This document shows positions 12,601 through 27,600 of a DNA stretch of 64,000 bases, in pieces; position 1 is the stretch's first letter, and every line of letters begins with the position of its first letter. Both the position numbers and the translations under genes were made by a program. The DNA comes from Acanthopleura granulata (lineage: Eukaryota; Mollusca; Polyplacophora; Chitonida; Chitonidae), in NCBI GenBank assembly GCA_016165875.1, contig JABBOT010000004.1, positions 1,550,001 through 1,614,000 on the forward strand, given 5' to 3'. The notes below the pieces were generated by a model that saw nothing but the letters and a program-made list of their open reading frames with translations, did not search any database and had not been told where the DNA came from.

Positions 12601-15600
12601 AAGGACAGCCTGTAACACAACCACAGGAGAATGTCCAGAACGGTCACCGGATTCTCGATGTCAGCCAGGATACAAGGGAGTGAACTGTGATCAAAGTGTG
12701 TATGACCGTGTTGTAATATTGTATGTAGTTGTGAACTTTTTGTTAAAAGTGGGAAGAAGTTTCTCATTAAGATGGTCTCCAGTCTGCAAATAGGTGCCTA
12801 ACATTTCTGAAAACACCTCTATGAACCAAGAGGTATGATAATGTCATTATTAGTGAACAGGCGTCGCTACTACCTTCAGATAAGGGGTGTTCTCAAAAAT
12901 GTCAGGCATCAATTTGCAGGCTTGTGGCCTGTATATATGAAAGGACAAATTTATTTGTCATATCCGGGCTGCTTTCTATAATTCTGCAGTTAAATGGGAG
13001 TTTATGTTGGCATGTACATGTATCTGTTATGCACAGACTCAGTCACCCAGATTGGACTGTCATAGCTTTTGAATACACTGCCTGACTTGGGTATGCAGAA
13101 TATACATGTGTACAAGCTAGAATGATGTCACACCACTGAGTATGATGTCACACCACTGAGAATGAATCTAAATCAAAACCGACATTCATATACCACTGTC
13201 CACCAAAATGGACATTCCAGGCCAGTAAGTTATGAAGTTAAGGATGAGAAGTCATGTGATCGAGGGCAAGTAGTTCATTGAGATGTACCCACTTAGTCCA
13301 TCAACCAAACTCGGCAAAATTGCTGCAGATTTCCAGAACTCCAAGTCGATGGGCAGAAAAAGTAGCACTCTTAATCACCAATCTTGTGCCCATTTCTTTG
13401 ACATTATTAAGTGGAATGTGGAATACTGTCTTCTTAATTCACTACCCTTACCAATGAAACTAATTGTCACTGTCTTGTGATCACATTAATTGTGAAAACT
13501 TAAAACAAATGACTCACCATTGATTGCCATTTTGAAAAGCGAAGTGACCTACTGGTCTATGTCTGAGTTCTGTCATTGAATACATATCTGGAAAAACTAT
13601 ATTTTCACTGCCACACAACTTCAATCTTCGAATCATAATATAACTGAGGAGGACGTAAGAAGAATTTCCTTTTTGAATACCGGTAGGTTTGTGTGAGATG
13701 AGTGCACACTTCGCTGAGGACACTTCCATCGTCTGATTTAGGAATTCTGCGCTGATTTTGTTGAGTTCCAGTAATGGACTGATTGTTGCGATGAATGTCA
13801 GAATTTTAAAATAACACACAGGGTACATCTGGATGAACTAGAGGACTGGTTGTCTACATGTATATGTTTGACTGGGTGCCCTAAATGTCTTCTCTCGTCA
13901 GCAAGAATCTACATGACAGCAACTCTGAATTTTTCACTCATTTTTGTTGCCAAAAATGTTTTAGTTTCTACATGTAGGTCAAAGAAATTGCTGAAACAAT
14001 ATTGGTGATAATTTTTCTTCGTCTTTCTAGATTGCAGTGCAGGTGAATATGGTGCAGACTGTAAGAAGCCATGTGGTCAGTGTGCAGGTGGCACCGATCA
14101 GTGTAACAGAGAGACTGGGAACTGCCCGACCACAGAGACAAATCGGTGTGACCGAGGCTGGATGGAGGTCAAGTGTGACAAAGGTGAGGCTGGGTACACA
14201 CTGGATACACTGCGGGGGGTGGGGATTGGTGGATCACTATATAAAGCCAAGGGCAATTTTATGTTTTATTACATGCCCAAAAATTCTTCAGTATTCTTTT
14301 GTTGATAGTAAGACAAGTAATGTACAGTGCATTGATGCTATATATGCATCTGAACTAAGACAATTTGGCTTATGTGCCAGGGTTGCAACTCTTTTTCAGT
14401 ATTAGTGTTATCAAATACACTAAATTACTATGATACAGCTTTCTGGTATACAGAATAAAATATTGTGTGACCCAAATTATGGCTAAATGCATTTTAGCCC
14501 CTGGGCCAAAATTGGCCAAGGGGTATTGTCGTAGTGGGTGGAGTCTGTCCACCCGTCTGTCTGTATCCTTGTAAATGGTCTATCTCTAGAACAGTTTAGC
14601 CCAAGTTCACCAAAGTACACCACACTTACACATGGGCATAAGGAAGAACCCTAAATATTTTCAGCAACCTTGACCTTTGTCTTCAAGGTCATGAGGGTCA
14701 TTTAAGTTAAATTTTATAAAAGACCCAATCTCTAGAACCCTTTAGCTCAAGTTCACCAAACTTACACCACACTTACACTTTGGCTTGAGGAAGAACCTAA
14801 TGATTTTCTGTGACCTTTACTTTTTTCTTCAAAGTCATTGGGGTCATTTAAGTTCATTTAAAGGCTTACACACGCTCGTTATAGTAACAGTTTACTAAAC
14901 TTTATATACCACATACACTGATTTTCAGTGACCTTGATCTTTTCAAGGTCATTGGAGTTATTTAAGTTAAATTTTATGAATGGCTGGTATTATACAGGAT
15001 AACTGTTGGAAATTGTATCTATTTGTAGCATTGTACAAGTGCTTAAGGCTAAATGGTATTAGTGCATTGCACAGTACGTTTATTTTTATAGGTGATAATT
15101 TCATAATTTTTCTCGCATGCAATTGGCCTCCACTGAATTACCTCACTTGAAGTCAGTCATATTAATGGCATGTTTGTTCGAGCCCTTTGTGATCAAGTGG
15201 GACCTTGTAAGTGGCTTAGTTTGATAAATCTGTTATAAAGTTCAAGCAAGATCAGTTTGAGATCAGATAATACTTTTTATAAATCTAGATCACAACAAAA
15301 TTAATTTATCTGCAAGCTGAAGAGAAAATGGATGATTTCTTTCAGAGAGTTTTATAACTCACCATAAATCAGTTACTTTCCACTAGATTTTCCCATCTGA
15401 GTTAAGATGAAGAAACACTGTTCAGTAGGGATTTCCTGTCTGCGGCTAATTTCTGCTCATAAAGTGCAACAACGGCAAGATCGTTTGTTTCTTCTGATCA
15501 TCTCCAGCCATAGCTTGTGTACTTTAAGGTGTATATTTATTTGGGAATAAAGAAGAACTCAGAACTTGCTTGCTTCCTTTTCTTGTCATACACAGAACAG

Positions 15601-18600
15601 TTAACTACACAGCAATGTTTGTTAACCATCCTCTTATGAAAAGATGTGGATTCTGATTCATTATTTCATGGTAGCTGTCACTTGACAAGGGCGGTAATTC
15701 TGTGTAGGCCTATCAAAATAATATATATATAAAATTCAAGGAAGCTTGCATCTTTAACAACACAAAAAGTCATTTTCAGAATCATTGTGTGCATAAATTC
15801 CACTGAGAGAAGTGCTTTAGTGAATGAAAAGGTTGAAGATTTACAGTATATGTATTTTGGACCGAGTTTCTAATTTGTAGTCATTTTACATCAATGTAGT
15901 CACCTACATCTTTACTTGTGGGTATTTTTGGTTTTACTATATAGAGTGTTCCCCAGGCTCCTATGGTGGAAACTGCTTGCAGCAATGTGGAAACTGTCGA
16001 GAAGGGAAAGATAAATGTGAAAGGGTTAATGGAGAATGTCCAGAAGTTGGAGGAATAAGGTGTGCTGATGGTTACCATGGTCATCAGTGTAAGACAGGTA
16101 AGTGTAAGTTTTTCAGGTACATACTGTAATTAGCTAAATCTTCCTCAGTAGGTTTGTCAGGGACCTGGTGAAAGCCAGTGATGCATGCTGGCCTCTCTGG
16201 TTTCTTACAAGCATAAATCTGACAGGCATCAATCATTGAGGTAAATGTCTCTGCCAGCAACCTATAGGTGGTTGTGGGTTTCCACCGGGTTCTGTATTGT
16301 TTCCTCCAACCATAATGTAGGCCGCCACCATATAAGTGAAATATTCTTATATAAATAAATGAATCAAATTTCAGCCAAATCTGAGACTAATATAACAGAG
16401 GAATCGGCAACACCTGTACTTGTGAATGGGACTCCCTGAGCCGTGAACGTCATGGTATTATCATGTAAATAAGCTGACGTCGTCATGCACACAGAGTGTA
16501 CAGTGTAATAACAGTGTTATTGATGTTAAGATTTTCAGACAGTCAACCTGAAAACATCCAGGATGATACAGACTGTAAAGAGGTTGATAAAATCTATGCA
16601 TTGGTCAGTCTTTTTGTGGACGTATGCTGATGAATTTCTGATTTCAAGCACAACGTTCTCTGCCTCATCAGTTTTCTTAGAAGACGTTAATCAGATTGCA
16701 CACATAAAATTTATAGATACAACTAATCCTGTAAACCTAAGAAATAAATCAGAATCAAGAAAATTATGTCAACTAATAAAAGCTAAATTTTAGATGAAAT
16801 TTAGTAGGCCCGCTACTTACACGCCTGTGTAATGGCCAACCTATTGTGCACGGGCATTTAACACTGTACTCTACAGGCATGGAAACCTTCAGTCTTTAGG
16901 CAAATTTCAGACGTTTTCTCTGACAGTTGAAAAGAATAAATCACTCTCAGATTTGTAAAAAGAGTGCCAAAACTGGATTTAATTTGGTAGGGTGAGGTAT
17001 ATTTCAGACCTTTTTGAGAAATGTCAGGCTTTTTGTTTCCCCATGTTAACTGTTGTTCCAATGCCTGGCTCATATCCAAAAATTTCCCATCCCCACATAT
17101 TGAACAACCTCATGGCCCACTGACAGGCTTTCACCTTGATCAATGCCCAAGGACAGTGTCTAATTATTATATGTTTAAATTCTCAATCCAAACAAAAGAA
17201 TAACATTAAGCTTGTCTAAAATGTTTGATTCAGTTATTTCCCTATCTGCCTGAGATCCATTCTTATTTAATGTACAAACAGATAAATGAATTAAAACGGC
17301 ATGTCGAAGACAGATGATTATTAGACGCAGTGACGAGTTTTTCACTTCAGTAAGGGACTGTAGGGGTGCAGCCAACTAAAACATGTGACATAAAAATTCT
17401 ATATTGATGGAAGACAAGTGGCCTTCAGCAAAAACAATTACAAGATCCTGGGCCATGGAATGGCCCCAACAGTGCTGTTGATGGCTTATTGTCACTAAGT
17501 CCCTTATGAATTCAGAGGGAAACACAAATTCCCTGTCCTAGGCTAGGATTCGGCCCACACCTCATATTCTTCGTGGAAAGGAGTCACTCGAACAAGATAT
17601 TTGAATACGACCATTTATTTTGAAACAGATGCGTATAATCTGCCTGCCTGCCATTGTTTTCAAAGAACATTTGCAGAGATACTAGTGATGAAAAGTGACA
17701 GATAGTCAAGGCCTTGATCATGCAATAATCCATAGTGAACAGCTGGCTGTTGGTCAAAGTCAACAGTGTATTTGCTGGATTAAGTTTTAATAATAGCACT
17801 TCAACAGGAAACACATGAAGTATAAATACAATTATTTAAATAATAACATAAATTTAAGATTTATAAGATTTATTGGAACATAACTCAATTCATTACTGAA
17901 AAGATATTTGACTAGGAGACATCGCAAATATAAATACATATATATTTAAATAATACCATTTTAAGAACACTTTGAACATGCAGCCACTCAAGTTGTGTGC
18001 AGGTTTTGATAGTTCAGGGTATCAGTTGTTTCCACGAACCTGATCCATATCAGTGTTGGCAGGAGTGATACCAATGAAGCTCACTTGTGGAAGAGTTCAT
18101 CTGAATAACTGTTAGGTTATCATTTCACATTGTTATCATTTCTGTCTTCGCTGAAATAAAGTCTGCCTGACACATCTGGAGGAGGGAAATTCGATTTCAG
18201 CCTCATTTGATCCATGTCCTCATGCATGGATGGTTTCCACAAGCGCTTTCTTAGTGACCCAGCCTTGGTTTAAAAATCTGGAAAAAAAATTTTACTTGTT
18301 TGTTTACAAATGTTTGACATTTGAGACCATACATGGGCTCTGCGACTGTTTCAGGTTGAAAACTCAGTGAAACGCACAGGAAAAAAATTAGAACTGTGCT
18401 CTATTCTGGGCTGCCGCCAAAATTGGTAACGTTAAAAGAATGGCATGACCATGTGTTTTTGTTTATCTACCGTATGACGCGTTCTGGTCGTGCACAATTA
18501 TGCGCAACTCGAAACCACTATCTGGCTTATTCTTCAATATTGCAGACTGAAAATATTCCATTTATAAATGTATTGGTCTTTGTAATCAGCCACATTATGG

Positions 18601-21600
18601 CAACAACAAGGATGTCAAGAAACCCGCAAGATCGTGCCATTTTTAAAACTTAATGAAATAATTACATGTTGTTGTTGGTAAAGACAATTCTGGATATATA
18701 AAGAGGCTATCAGTTTAAACCGTTGTAGGTCCGAAGCCACCACGGCTATTATCAGTGTTATATGCAATGGCCAAACATACCCACATTTTGAGGTTTAATC
18801 CACACATCCATTGTTAGCTGCAAGAGTTAAAGATATTATCGGTTGAACACGACACTCAGAAAATTTACTTATTGTAAAATTGCTTATCACTCTGTTATAT
18901 TTGTCCCAGGTCAAATTTCTGAATAAATAAAGCAAACATGTATATACATCTAAGAAAGCCCTCAGCCCTTTGGCATAGTCATAAGTGAATGCCAGGTAGT
19001 TTAGATATGGTTGTAAAAGCTCTGTCTAGTTAGTACATTTGAACACCTCAAAACAGAGCAGGCGTAAGGCATTTTACGTTAGAAATCTGAACTTTATAAT
19101 TGCATTTACTGTTGTTTACTCAAGGCATCAGCCATATTGGTGGCCAGCCTCATTTTGACGCTGGCTTTTGATGTGTATTGCATGCAATTAACTCTCCTCC
19201 TTTCATATGCACATTTGTTCTTATTTTACACTGTAGCATGTTCCCCAGGCAGCTACAGTGGAGACTGCAAAGAGCGATGTGGAAACTGCCGAAACGGGAC
19301 AGATAAATGCGATGAGGTTAATGGACAGTGTCCAGCGGATGGAGGATTACTATGTGCGGATGGTTACCAAGGTAACCAATGTAAGACAGGTAAGTTACTT
19401 CTATATGGGCACCTGACACAAATGGCTAAATGACAGAATGTTGAATGAGGGACATCCATGATCTGCTTAAGATTTGTTAACTTCCCTCATCTGATATACA
19501 TGTGAAGCCATTTTAGATATTGGCAAATACATTAGTGCCCTGATATTTCATTCCCAAAATGCATTTTTAAAGTTTTGGAGGTAAATAAAAGTCATAGACA
19601 TTTTTTCCTCCAAAAGCTCACATTTTCCCAGTGGGATGTTAATCTGCCTGCTATTCAACACCTGTCTAACATCAAAAGACCTGAAATCAGGCAAAGTGTG
19701 TAAATATATTGCATGTAAAGGGTGAAACTTATGGTCATTTATTCTTCTTTGAAATTCTAAAACCTGACTTGTAACTTTAGAATAATGACTGCTCCTAAAC
19801 TGCTGCGTGTACCGTAAGCTTCCATCCCTCTTTTTTCCACTTGATAGCCCACCAGTAATTTGACATTCTAGCAGGCAGTAAACCTTGTCTGTGCCACATA
19901 TTTTGATGCTCTAGCAGACAATCAACCTTGTGTGTGCCATGTATTTTGACATTCTAGCGGACAATCCACCTTGTCTATCCCATATATGTTGATGCTCTAG
20001 CAGACAATCAACCTTGTCTGTGCAACATATTTTGACACTCTAGCAGACATTCAACCTTGTGTGTGCCACATATTTTGATGCGCTAGCAGACAATCAACCT
20101 TGTGTGTGCCATGTATTTTGATGCTCTAGCAGACAATCAACCTTGTGTGTGCCATGTATTTTGATGCTCTAGCAGACCATCCACCTTGTGTGTGCCATAT
20201 ATTTTGATGCTGTAGCGGACAATCAGCCTTGTGTGTGCCATGTATTTTGATGCTGTAGCAGACAATCAACCTTGTGTGTGCCATGTATTTTGATGCTCTA
20301 GCAGACAATCAACCTTGTGTGTGCCATGTATTTTGATGCTCTAGCAGACAATCAGCCTTGTGTGTGCCACATATTTTGATGCTCTAGCGGACATTCAGCC
20401 TTGTGTGTGCCATCTATTTTGATGCTGTAGCAGACAATCAGCCTTGTGTGTGCCATGTATTTTGATGCTCTAGCAGACAATCAACCTTGTGTGTGCCATG
20501 TATTTTGATGCTGTAGCAGACAATCAACCTTGTGTGTGCCATGTATTTTGATGCTCTAGCAGACAATCAACCTTGTGTGTACCATATATTTTGACCTTCT
20601 AGCAGATAATCAGCCTTGTCTTAATAAGTAATAAACATGGTCTGTGATAGATGTTTTGAGGTTCTGTCAGTTTTGGAATATTTTGAAGAACCAACAAGGT
20701 TCCTAAGGCATGGGATAATAAAACATTATGATGATACATGTATGAAGATCTCCAGGCCTGTGATATTCCTACAGAATGTGCCGATGGCTTCTATGGCAAG
20801 AACTGTGCTGAAGTTTGTGGAAACTGTTCTGGTGGTACAGAATCCTGTCAACATACAGACGGTGCCTGTCAAGGCTGTGCCGTTGGCTGGAAGGGAACAG
20901 GCTGCAAAACAGGTGAGTGGGGGTCGTGTGCATTCTGGACACAGCAAGACACCCACTGTGAGAGTCTTCAAGATCAGGCTCTGGACTAGATACACACCAT
21001 TCCCCTAAAATTTCGGGGGTGGGGGGCGCTAAAAGTCGAATATATTTTACGTGTAGGTAGTTATGCTCAATGCACTAGGTTTTTGCATTTTGATATTTTC
21101 CTCAACAAAGAGATAAGGAAATAACAGCAAGTCAAGAAGTTACACAACGCGTCAAACAGTTGAGAAAAATCGAGTTGCAATGCAGTAAGTTTGACAATCA
21201 AAATTTATTCTCTGTATTTACTGGAGTGTGAAAATAATTCGGTCAGTGGATATTACATCATTAATCAAAACAGAGTATTCTTCCCTAATTTTCATATTTT
21301 CAAAATGGCATGTATCTATGTGTGAATGGCTGTCAAGCATGCTAGCCAGCGTAGTAGTGATCACAAAGTCATTTTGGGCTAAAGTCCAAAATATTTGGAG
21401 ATCAATTAGAAGTCATCAGAAGTGTTGCCATTGGCCTGATGCCTGTGTAGCTACATGTCGATAATAATTAGTAAATTATAACCTCCGTGATATCTTTGAA
21501 TATCAGTAAACTAACTCTGCATTGCATACAAATGTCTAACAATACTCATATAATATCCATAAAAAACATGCAAAATACAGCTACAAAACTGCCTTGAAAT

Positions 21601-24600
21601 CAGATCAGATTGGCACTTTAATTTATTCAAACTTGATAAGATATGCAACATTTTCCAGCCTTCAGTTCGTATCTGCCACCACGCTTTGGAGATATTCGAT
21701 GTGCATGTTTTGTGTAACTGCTACGCTGAAGATTAAAAATAAATAGACTAAATGTTTCATCTGTAAAATCAATATTGTAGCATCAAGTTTATGCATATTT
21801 TGTGATAATTGGATAAGCTGATAAGCATATGTAAAATGATCAACAAAACAGAGGCATATTAGAGTATTCTTTATGTATATGGCTGATAACCCCAATAAAA
21901 CAAATACGGAAATAGGAGTTTTCAGAGCTAGTATACAGTAATGGATTACACTATGTAATGGAGATCCATGAACAGGTCAGAGGGTGATCATTTGAAGTAG
22001 AGGACAGTGGATAGAACACAGTACATATCCTGTAGGTTACAGATAATGTCCTCTTGAGTGAGTCTCCGAAGAAGAATAATGTCCTTGCGATTTGAAATCA
22101 GGAAATGGTCAGGTGTTAGCTTAGCTAAATTATCATCTTATCTAATTTTCAATTCTGACCCTAATCATACCATGAGATGCAGTTTGAAGGGAAAGATGAT
22201 CTTTGGTCTAGCAAAGAAACCAAATGTTCATGGAATTTAATATGGCTAGTGAGAAATTGGTATAGTAAAGTATAAACAGATTATTTTGTCCAAACAGAGT
22301 AGTCAGCGACAGTGGTTTCATCCCTTGGCCAATTTTAGCCAAGGGGTATTGGCGTAGCAAACGATGTTCGTCCGTCAGTCCATCTGTCTGTTCATGTCCT
22401 TGTAAACACTCTATTTCTAGAACAGTTTATCCAGTGTTCACCAAACTTACACCACACTTACATTTTGTCCTCATTTTTACATTTTGGCATGAGGAAAGAA
22501 CGTATTGATTTTCAGCAACCTTGACCGTTTTCTTCAAGGTCTTCGGGGTTATTTAAGTTAACTTTTATTCAAGGCTTGTAAACGCTTTATCTCATGAATG
22601 GTTTAACCCAAGTTCACCAAATTTACACCACACTTAAAACACACTGGCTTGAGGAAGAACCCTAGTAATTTTCAGCAAGCTAGATGTTTTTCTTCAAGGT
22701 CATTGGGGTCGTTCAAGTTAAATTTTATCAAGGCTTATAAAAGCTCTGTCTCTAGAACAGTTGAGCCCAAGTTCATCAAACTTATACCACACTTTACACA
22801 ATGGCATGAGGAAGTCATTGGAGTCATTTAAGTTAAATTCTCACTTCTCAGAGTGGTATAATTGTTTTTTTCCATCTGTGGTGTTGAGCAGGTTAAATAA
22901 TTTAGTACAAAAGGATTATTAAGAGATAAGTGCACATAAGTTTATATACATGTATGCTTGTTATATGTTTGCAGAGTGTACAGAAGGGACGTGGGGAGAG
23001 AACTGCCAGTTTAACTGCAGTGTGCACTGTATCCAAGGAGCCTTGGCTTGCAGTACTATCAATGGGAGCTGTGTAGGAGGCTGTAAGGCAGGCTTCACAG
23101 GGCACAGATGTGAACCAGGTATACAGCTGGCACCAGCTAGGATAAAGGACAAACGGTTCACCCAGCAGAAAGCCCATAGTCAAAATACTGTAGGATAAAA
23201 AGCTCATGGGAAGAAAATCCACAGTCAGAATACACTAGGACAAAAAGCCCATGGACACAAAGCCCACAGTCGGAATACCATAGTACAAAAAGCCCACAAT
23301 CAAAATATTGTACGACAAGAAGCCCAAAGAGAAAAAGCCTACAGTCAAAATACTTTAGGACAAAATGCCCACGTCTTACATCAAAAACGGACAAAACACC
23401 CACAAGTCATAATCAAATGGCCTAAAACATTTTCAGAAACTTTTTAATAAACATGTAGGAAAAAAAATTACTTTTTCTTCCTAAAATTAATTATCGATTA
23501 TGTTTATCAGAAATTTGTTAATATTAATAAAAAGGCATATATTCCCCTCTTAAGGTCACTTAGAACACTTTTCAGCCTGTTATTTTACTTTTATTTATAT
23601 ATTTGTCACTTACCTTTTCTTATTATTGTTCTTGTTTATACACCAGTAACAAAAATACACAGCCAACCTGCAAAAGAACTGAATTTGTTAAAATCTAAAG
23701 GTCAGTTTTTGAAATAGGTTTAATGATAAAAAGGTGAATGTAAAAAAAGTATTGGTGTCAATTTGCCCATAGTAACTCTGTTCAGTCATTACTGTATTAA
23801 ACAAGTTTAACTCTCATTATATATTTCTCTAAAACAATTTTTTGTGGAATTCGTTATGGTGTGTGGATGTTTTGTCCCTTTCTGATGTAAGGGGTGGACT
23901 TTTTGTTATTCGTGTACATGTTAAATCTTTGCTTCTATATTCTATAAATTTGTCCTGACTTGTATAGCACTCATTGAAACTTAAAAAAACTATCAGATTT
24001 TAACAGCAAATAGTAATTTACACGCAGGTGAAAAAAAAGACGTGCTTGAATTGCACTAGACTGAAATGTATTTTATTTATTTATTTTATTGGTGTTTTAT
24101 ACCATACTCAAGAATATTTCACTAATGCCACAGCTGCCAGCATTATGGTTGGAGGAAGATTAAAATTTAGTGACAGTGCTTATGAATAAGTGTTAGGAAT
24201 GTAGCCAAAACCTTACGATAAAAGCTGTACTTTATGTGTCTTTGTTTTCTGATGCTGATGGAATCTGGTGTCAGGAACTGATTCATGGGCCGCTGACACA
24301 TTTCTGGTGTCTTTGGTTTCAGTCATGGCCACTGGAGGACCTGGCAACCCAGCTGGCATAATAGTAGGCGTGGTCATAGCTGTGGTCATCGTCGTTGTGC
24401 TTGTAGTGCTCCTGGTCATTGTCCTCATGTATGTATTCCATCAGTATACTTCTCTTTGAGATTTTACAGCAGTTTTCCAATTTTACTGACTTTTCTAATA
24501 ATGCATTATGTATGTCCATTATTGATGAACGAATTACAATGTTTTGTGACAACAAGTCCTAGTTGAATAGATATTACTTTCGTACACTGATATATCGAGA

Positions 24601-27600
24601 CAGACGAAAATACTGGCGTGAGTGAGACTCATACTCATGACTTGGGTGTCTTGCCCCACTGCTCTACCAACTGACATGACTGAGCTACCAGGCCAGATGG
24701 AAACCAACAGATGACTTTCACTGGTCTCTGTACATCAGTGTAGGAATCATATCTGTTTGGTGTATCCCATCAGTTCCATATGGATTGTATAAGATTTTAC
24801 TACAGTTTTCCAATTTTGCAAAGTTGTCTGACATTTCTGATTAAGCATTATGTATGACCATTGTTAAACATCATATTACAAAGTTTGGGGACAACAAAGC
24901 CTAGTTGATTGTATGGATCAGAAAAAAGGAAAAAATGCCTCGAGATCGTAAAGTGAGCGGTGGGGAAAAAATCATCTAGGTATAAAAGGAAAGACAACAC
25001 TAGACCAATTGTATATGTATGTATCGATAAAGAATCCTGTTCATAGTTCAAAACGCGTCACTTTTAATTTTTGTGATATATGATAATTGAGATATCGCAG
25101 TTCAAAGTAAGCAAAAACGCCCAGGTGGAAAAAACGCTACGCTGTCAATTTTTACCATTCAAGGGCGAGATACTTCTAGAGAAGGACATATGTTTTCGCT
25201 GTGACGTCAGCAGTACTTTGTTCACTATTTTGCCATGTTAAATCAGCTGTTTTTTTGTGATTAGGAGACAATTGTGATATACTTTAAAGCCATTTTCAAG
25301 GAGAAAGTGATAGTAGAATACATGTGGGGTTATTCCCCAAGGTCACAACGAGGAGTTACAATGCTTGGCTTCGATTGTAATAATAAATGGAACGGTACTT
25401 TGCACACAAAAGAGTGCCTCACCTCTAAATGCTGAAAAGCATAGGGTATGCATGATGGAACATTGTGTTTCCAGTTTCTCTAAAACGGTGTATCCTGTAG
25501 CCTCGTAAGAACTCCAAATTAAAAGGTGATTTATACAGTTACCAAGCATGTCATAGAAAAGCACCTACACTCGTTTAGGTCTGTATGGACCTCTCATCTG
25601 AAATAACTTTGATTGTATTTTTTCTGTCTTTTCTTTAAATGTGGTTTGTGATCAGAATTATGGGAATATACTGTCTTTGTTTATTTAGGAAGCATGATTC
25701 ACCTCACAAGGTTCTAAGCAGAATGAATGGAAAACAATTTCTTCATTTATTTAGAAATCATATTAATTCACCTCACAAGGTTTCAGTGCAAATGGGTGGA
25801 TATGACAAAATAATGATTCCCATTGTGTAAAGGAAAATAATTTCAGTTATCATGGTTGTGTATTTAACATTACTAACAGATTCAAGAAAGTAGTACTGGA
25901 ATAAATCAGCTGTTCTGCCCAAATGTTACTGTACAATTATCAGTCCCTAAATCAGGTTCATTTACACTCATCTGTCAATTCATTTGTCCATTATGGAACA
26001 GTTTTCCAGACATTTTCCTAATGGTTCATGATATAGCTATGACAAGTGACAGATAAAATTCCAGACTGTTTCTTCTCGCTTTCTGCAACACTGAGGCAGT
26101 TTTTTTCCTTATTGTACAAAATTACATGTAACTGTATTAGACGATGATAGTTTGTGGACTTGTTTTCTAAATGGTGTATTGTATTTTATTTATTTACTTA
26201 TTTGATTGGTGTTAAACACCGTAATCAAGAATATTTCGCTCATATGACGGCGGCCAGCATTATGGTGGAAAGAAACTAAACAGAGTCAGGGGGAAACCCA
26301 CAACCATCCGCAGGCAGACCTTCCCACGTACCACCGGAGAGGAAACCTGTGTCATATTGAATTGAAAGTTGGTAGATAGCTTCACCATGACAAGCTGCAG
26401 TTTATGGTAGAGTTTTTGCACTGTTTTGGTCATTTTCTATGCACTTACATCCATTTTACCTGTCTGTGGACTAGCTCTGGACAGTTTTCCAGACTTTTCA
26501 AAACAGTATGTGTTATTTTGAATTGAAGCTTGGTACACTGTTTCACTTGACAAGTTATAGATCAAGTTTGACTAATTAGCAAAATACGCAGGTTTCGAGT
26601 CACGTTGTTATGACATCATGGCAATGTCACTTGTCCAAATGACAGCATGGTACAGTCAGTTCCCTATACTTTAACATGGCACCTTAGGTGTGTTCAGAAG
26701 AGTCAACAGTTGGAATTCTGATTCTGTTGCCCAAAATGATATCCAGCACCACTGGCAAACACATCATTTTTGATATATGTTCAGTATTGTACATACCAGC
26801 CCATGTTAAATGGTGCAGATTGACCCTACCATGCCATAGTATATAAACATACAATATCCAAGAATGTGAGCTCAGGATACAATAAATTGTGTACATTGAC
26901 CGGTTTTGGTGACATGAACATGTATAGAAACAGCTTTGAAAGAGGTGTTTGTGTGAATGTACAACATCAGCATTTGCCTCCCTCTGATCACATCATGATC
27001 AAGTTTAATAGTCTCATAATTTATTGAAAATGAACAAAATAATGTTGATATTTGAATATGTGATTGGTGAAGTCACAGTTAGGCCATGTATTGTATTATA
27101 AGTTATTAACTCAATTTAATGACACTATTGACAGACGGAGGAACAAACAGACCAGCAAATCAGCTGGCAGTGGCCATGAAATGCTGGCTGCTTCCACTAC
27201 CCAGCTGGAGAGCAACTCACTGAACGATGTCAGCTCCAAACCAGTACCAGGTAAACAGTTACAGTTGAGATTAGCTACTGACCTGTTTGCCACTGTTTTA
27301 AAAGAACAGACCACATTTTTTTAGAAAGGCAATTTTGTGGTGATTTCAAATATGGTCTTCATTATTGTTTTACGTATTTTTTACAGTGATTAAAACGGAA
27401 ATGACTGAGGTGCTGCAGTGGACTTTTTGAATCATATTGAAGCATGGTGACGTCACAGATTTTTTTTTACTGCTTAACATGCTGTAACTGTTATGTTTCC
27501 ACGTGAAATAAAGATACAGGTTTTGTACTACACATAGAACATAGACATATAACAATCAGAGGATGTTTTGCAGCTAAAATGAATCTGTGACTTCACAGTT

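Noticed and set aside
19860..20620. CRISPR-like regular repeats
   Set aside because: Repeats are contiguous 43-bp units without unique spacers, in an animal intron.
22902..23403. Minus-strand open frames across exon 11 and the following array
   Set aside because: They are antisense to a well supported EGF exon and to a tandem repeat of a mobile element arm.
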